A program made the position numbers and the translations under genes. The notes beneath the pieces are model-generated. The model worked only from the letters and a program-made list of their open reading frames with translations, ran no database searches and was not told the origin of the DNA. Shown piece by piece: positions 61,775 to 64,000 of a stretch of DNA of 64,000 nucleotides; position 1 is the stretch's first letter; every line of letters starts with the position of its first letter. The stretch is from Rhodococcus sp. RD6.2 (GTDB lineage: Bacteria; Actinomycetota; Actinomycetes; Mycobacteriales; Mycobacteriaceae), in assembly GCF_001040705.1 (NCBI RefSeq), contig NZ_CVQP01000005.1, positions 172,675-236,674 on the forward strand, given 5' to 3'.

Positions 61775-62649
61775 GCTGGGTTTCCTTCGTCGACTGCGGG
61801 GGTTTCCGGGGCGCCCATCAGACCGAGCGCGGTCAGGTCGGTGAGGGGGTCGCCGATGCTGCAGGTTCCGTACGACCGGAATTGGTCGCGCAGCGACCTG
61901 GCGGCCTCGTCGGGCAGCGCTGCGAGTTCCTCGGCGAGCCGCACACCGTCACGCTCAGCGAGGACGGCGGCGACGGCGTCCGCGCCCGCACCGGATGCCG
62001 CCCGATGGGTGGCCAGCATGAGGTTGAGGAAGCCGTGCTGTTCGAAACCGGTGTCGGGTGCGGTGTTTCGCACCGCGTGATGGAGCCCTGCCGTGGCCTT
62101 GAACGGCACGCCGAGCGACACGGCAGCCTCGATCGCGGCAGCGAGCTCCTTGTCGTCCGGGTATGCCTCGGCGACGACACCGCCGGTGCGGAACTTCGCC
62201 CGGTAGGGGGTGTCCGCGAGGCCGGCGAGAATCTCGGTGCGCCGCGCGTCGCGGGGCACCTCGACGTAGATGTCCACTCCCCCTGCAATGAACGCGATCT
62301 CACGAAGACCGGTGAACAGGTCGGAGACCGTCTGCTCCTCGGGCACGGCGATCTCCAACGCGACCAGGCGGGTGCCCGCGATGCCGCGCAGACGGTCGAT
62401 CGCCGCTGGTGCGGCGCCGGTGCCGGCGGGAACGGTCAGGCTGATCTCGAGCACGCGGTCGCCGTCCACGACGGCGGCGAGCTCGTCCAGTCGCGGTGCC
62501 GGGAACACGAACGGCCCGACGAGGTCGGCGTGGACGCTGTCCAGGTGCGCGAAATGTGCCGGGACGGCGGACGTGAGCGGCGCGTTACCGGGCGGGAACA
62601 GTGCCGCGTCGTCGCACAGGCCGGTCAGCAGCGGCGACACGGCCGTCAT
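61771..62649 (-). CDS. Uncharacterised 292-residue protein of the homogentisate operon
   Basis: I recognise no named family. The sequence looks like an alpha/beta barrel: VLEISLTVPAGTGAAPAAID, ALEIAVPEEQTVSDL, IYVEVPRDARRTEILAGLAD, AKFRTGGVVAEAYPDDKELA and VPFKATAGLHHAVRN, each a beta-strand followed by a helix, with a Lys in the last segment. His pairs (LHHAVR) and the C-terminal GTCSIGDPLTDL are other conserved-looking points. It is coupled on both sides (ATGA overlaps with hmgA and fahA), so it should function between their reactions. Actinobacteria lack glutathione, and a glutathione-dependent maleylacetoacetate isomerase is absent here, so a glutathione-independent isomerase role is a reasonable hypothesis, unproven. 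Confidence 0.88.
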   Translation of the reverse strand: MTAVSPLLTGLCDDAALFPPGNAPLTSAVPAHFAHLDSVHADLVGPFVFPAPRLDELAAVVDGDRVLEISLTVPAGTGAAPAAIDRLRGIAGTRLVALEIAVPEEQTVSDLFTGLREIAFIAGGVDIYVEVPRDARRTEILAGLADTPYRAKFRTGGVVAEAYPDDKELAAAIEAAVSLGVPFKATAGLHHAVRNTAPDTGFEQHGFLNLMLATHRAASGAGADAVAAVLAERDGVRLAEELAALPDEAARSLRDQFRSYGTCSIGDPLTDLTALGLMGAPETPAVDEGNPA

Positions 62650-63857
62650 TTCGCCTCCTCCGACTCGGGTCCGCGCCCGGCCCAGGACCACGGGTACTTG
62701 GCGTCCTCGCACGCCAAGGCGCCCTCACCGAGTTCGAGCGGACGGAAGGTGTCGACCATGACGGCGAGTTCGTCGAAGAACTCGACGCCGATGCTGCGCT
62801 CGTAGGCACCGGGCTGCGGTCCGTGGGCGTGACCGCCGGGATGGATCGAGATCGACCCCTGCCCGATACCGGAACCCTTGCGGGCCTCGTAGTCGCCGCC
62901 GCAGTAGAACATGATCTCGTCGGAGTCCACGTTCGAGTGGTAGTAGGGCACCGGGATCGACAGCGGGTGATAGTCGACCTTGCGGGGCACGAAGTTGCAG
63001 ATGACGAAGTTGTTGCCCTCGAACGCCTGGTGCGCGGGCGGCGGCTGGTGCACGCGGCCGGTGATGGGCTCGTAGTCGGAGATGTTGAACGTGTACGGGT
63101 ACAGGCAGCCGTCCCAGCCGACGACGTCGAACGGGTGCGTCGGGTACACCATGCGAGTGCCGACGATGCCGTGCGACGTGCGGTGTTTGACGAGCACCTC
63201 GACGTCGGTGCCCTCGGCGAGCAGCGGCTCGGTGGGCCCGTGCAGGTCGCGCTCGCAGTACGGTGCGTGTTCGAGGAGCTGACCGAACCGGGACAGGTAC
63301 CGCTTCGGCGGGACGATGTGACTGTTGGCCTCGATCGCGTACGCGCGCAACGGTTCTGGGCCCTGCGGCAGCCATCGGTGCGTCGTCGACATCGGCAGGA
63401 GGACGTAGTCGCCCTGGCGGGCGTGCAGCGCGCCGAACACCGTCTCGACGATCGCCTCGCCGGACTCGACGTACACCATCTCGTCGCCGATCGCGTTGCG
63501 GTACAGCGGCGACTCCTTCGCGGCGACCACGTAGGAGAGGCGTACGTCGGCGTTGCCGAGGATCAGCCGACGGCCGGTGACGACGTCGGTCTCGGCCCAG
63601 GTCTGCTCGGGGAACAGGTCGTGGAGCTTGAGGTGCCGCGGCTTGAGCGGGTGGTTCGGGGTGGTGGACTGGTCGGGCAGGTCCCACACCGTGGCGTCGA
63701 CGATCGCCGACGGGATCTCGCGGTGATAGAGCAGCGACGAGTCGGAGGAGAAGCCCTCCTCGCCCATCAGCTCCTCGAAGTACAGCCGACCGCTGTCATC
63801 GCGGTGCTGGGTGTGCCGCTTCGGCGGTATCGCGCCGAGCTGTCGGTAGAACGCCAT
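62646..63857 (-). CDS. hmgA: Homogentisate 1,2-dioxygenase
   Basis: 403 residues. MAFYRQLGAIPPKRHTQHRD at the start; cupin-type core GDEMVYVESGEAIVETVFGA, GDYVLLPMSTTHRWLPQG; iron ligands in VPYYHSNVDSDEIMFYCGG (His, Glu) and SIHPGGHAHGPQPGAYE (His). It opens the ring of homogentisate to maleylacetoacetate with O2 and Fe(II). The ATG is preceded by AGGAGG. First gene of the hmgA - unknown - fahA operon; all junctions overlap (ATGA). Confidence 0.94.
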   Translation of the reverse strand: MAFYRQLGAIPPKRHTQHRDDSGRLYFEELMGEEGFSSDSSLLYHREIPSAIVDATVWDLPDQSTTPNHPLKPRHLKLHDLFPEQTWAETDVVTGRRLILGNADVRLSYVVAAKESPLYRNAIGDEMVYVESGEAIVETVFGALHARQGDYVLLPMSTTHRWLPQGPEPLRAYAIEANSHIVPPKRYLSRFGQLLEHAPYCERDLHGPTEPLLAEGTDVEVLVKHRTSHGIVGTRMVYPTHPFDVVGWDGCLYPYTFNISDYEPITGRVHQPPPAHQAFEGNNFVICNFVPRKVDYHPLSIPVPYYHSNVDSDEIMFYCGGDYEARKGSGIGQGSISIHPGGHAHGPQPGAYERSIGVEFFDELAVMVDTFRPLELGEGALACEDAKYPWSWAGRGPESEEAK

Positions 63858-64000
63858 GGCCGGCCTCCTGGGTGTGAGTTCTCCCCGGTTTCCACGCTCG
63901 TGTCTCCACTGTGGCGGCACCGGTCTGCCTTGTCGACGTCCGGCGGAGCGCTTACGCGGCAGGTACCGCGACTCACGAACGGGACATTAGTAAACACATT
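63858..64000 (-). promoter_or_regulatory. Upstream region of hmgA
   Basis: 143 bp at the window edge. It contains the hmgA ribosome-binding site and, at the extreme end, an AT-rich stretch (read on the minus strand: AATGTGTTTACTAATGTCC) that may contain the promoter. No inverted repeat is evident; the regulator is not in the window. Confidence 0.4.

Noticed and set aside
59810-62080. 756-codon plus-strand frame across the end of kstD and fahA
   Set aside because: It crosses a strong terminator and shadows two convergent genes.

Overview
This is high-GC actinobacterial chromosome. The gene content (mycolata-type acyl-CoA enzymes, an F420-dependent luciferase-like oxidoreductase, several FadD/FadE/Ltp/KstD families, a DinB/mycothiol-type protein and GTG starts) and the close resemblance of several proteins to Rhodococcus and Mycobacterium steroid-degradation enzymes suggest a Rhodococcus, probably of the R. 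jostii/R. opacus type. I see no rRNA, tRNA, CRISPR array, transposase or phage gene.

Layout. (1) 0-6.1 kb is a decayed stretch: remnants of a carboxymuconolactone decarboxylase, three acyl-CoA dehydrogenase pieces, two halves of an amidohydrolase, an enoyl-CoA hydratase and a small secreted antigen-like protein, all frameshifted or truncated. They lie around an intact GntR/membrane-protein pair and one intact secreted protein. (2) 6.2-23.7 kb is mostly housekeeping or accessory: a GAF-LuxR regulator divergent from fadD and fadB2; two DHA2 exporters (one with a divergent TetR); a VOC - DinB - ilvD - adenylate cyclase operon; a secreted S1 protease; a PAP2 phosphatase; and phoD flanked by two T:G-mismatch repair enzymes (Vsr and Mug). 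(3) 23.8-32.5 kb is a tightly overlapping minus-strand operon resembling the mycobacterial igr operon (chsE2, chsH2, chsE1, chsH1, ltp2), extended by a MaoC hydratase and two SDRs and preceded by an MFS gene. (4) 32.6-35.2 kb holds azlCD with a divergent XRE-cupin regulator and small genes. (5) 35.3-43.7 kb is a second lipid or steroid side-chain block: an acyl-CoA dehydrogenase pair, an F420 oxidoreductase, an SDR, a FadD17-like ligase and a divergent acyl-CoA ligase. (6) 43.7-51 kb holds small secreted proteins, a fused FAD/Fe-S oxidoreductase, an MscS channel and hypothetical genes. (7) 51-60.5 kb is a third catabolic block: SDR, thioesterase, Hsd4B-like hydratase, Ltp1-like thiolase, fused FadE34-like dehydrogenase, FadA5-like thiolase, a KstR-like TetR with a clear operator, and a 3-ketosteroid delta1-dehydrogenase (KstD). 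(8) 60.6-63.9 kb is the homogentisate operon hmgA - unknown gene - fahA.

How the genes fit together. Blocks 3, 5 and 7 supply the recognisable steps for removing a sterol-type side chain: CoA activation (FadD17-like), dehydrogenation (FadE pairs and the fused FadE34-like enzyme), hydration (ChsH1/ChsH2, two MaoC proteins), oxidation (SDRs), and carbon-carbon cleavage (Ltp2-like retro-aldolase, Ltp1- and FadA5-like thiolases). KstD starts ring opening. No cyp125, mce4, kshAB or hsaABCD gene lies in this window, so the pathway is incomplete here and the true substrate is unknown. All assignments come from reading motifs and remembered family sequences. No database search was possible.

Two features deserve most attention: a 55-59 nt hairpin repeat present three times, each time between convergent genes, and an uncharacterised 292-residue protein translationally coupled between hmgA and fahA, where a glutathione-independent maleylacetoacetate isomerase would be expected.
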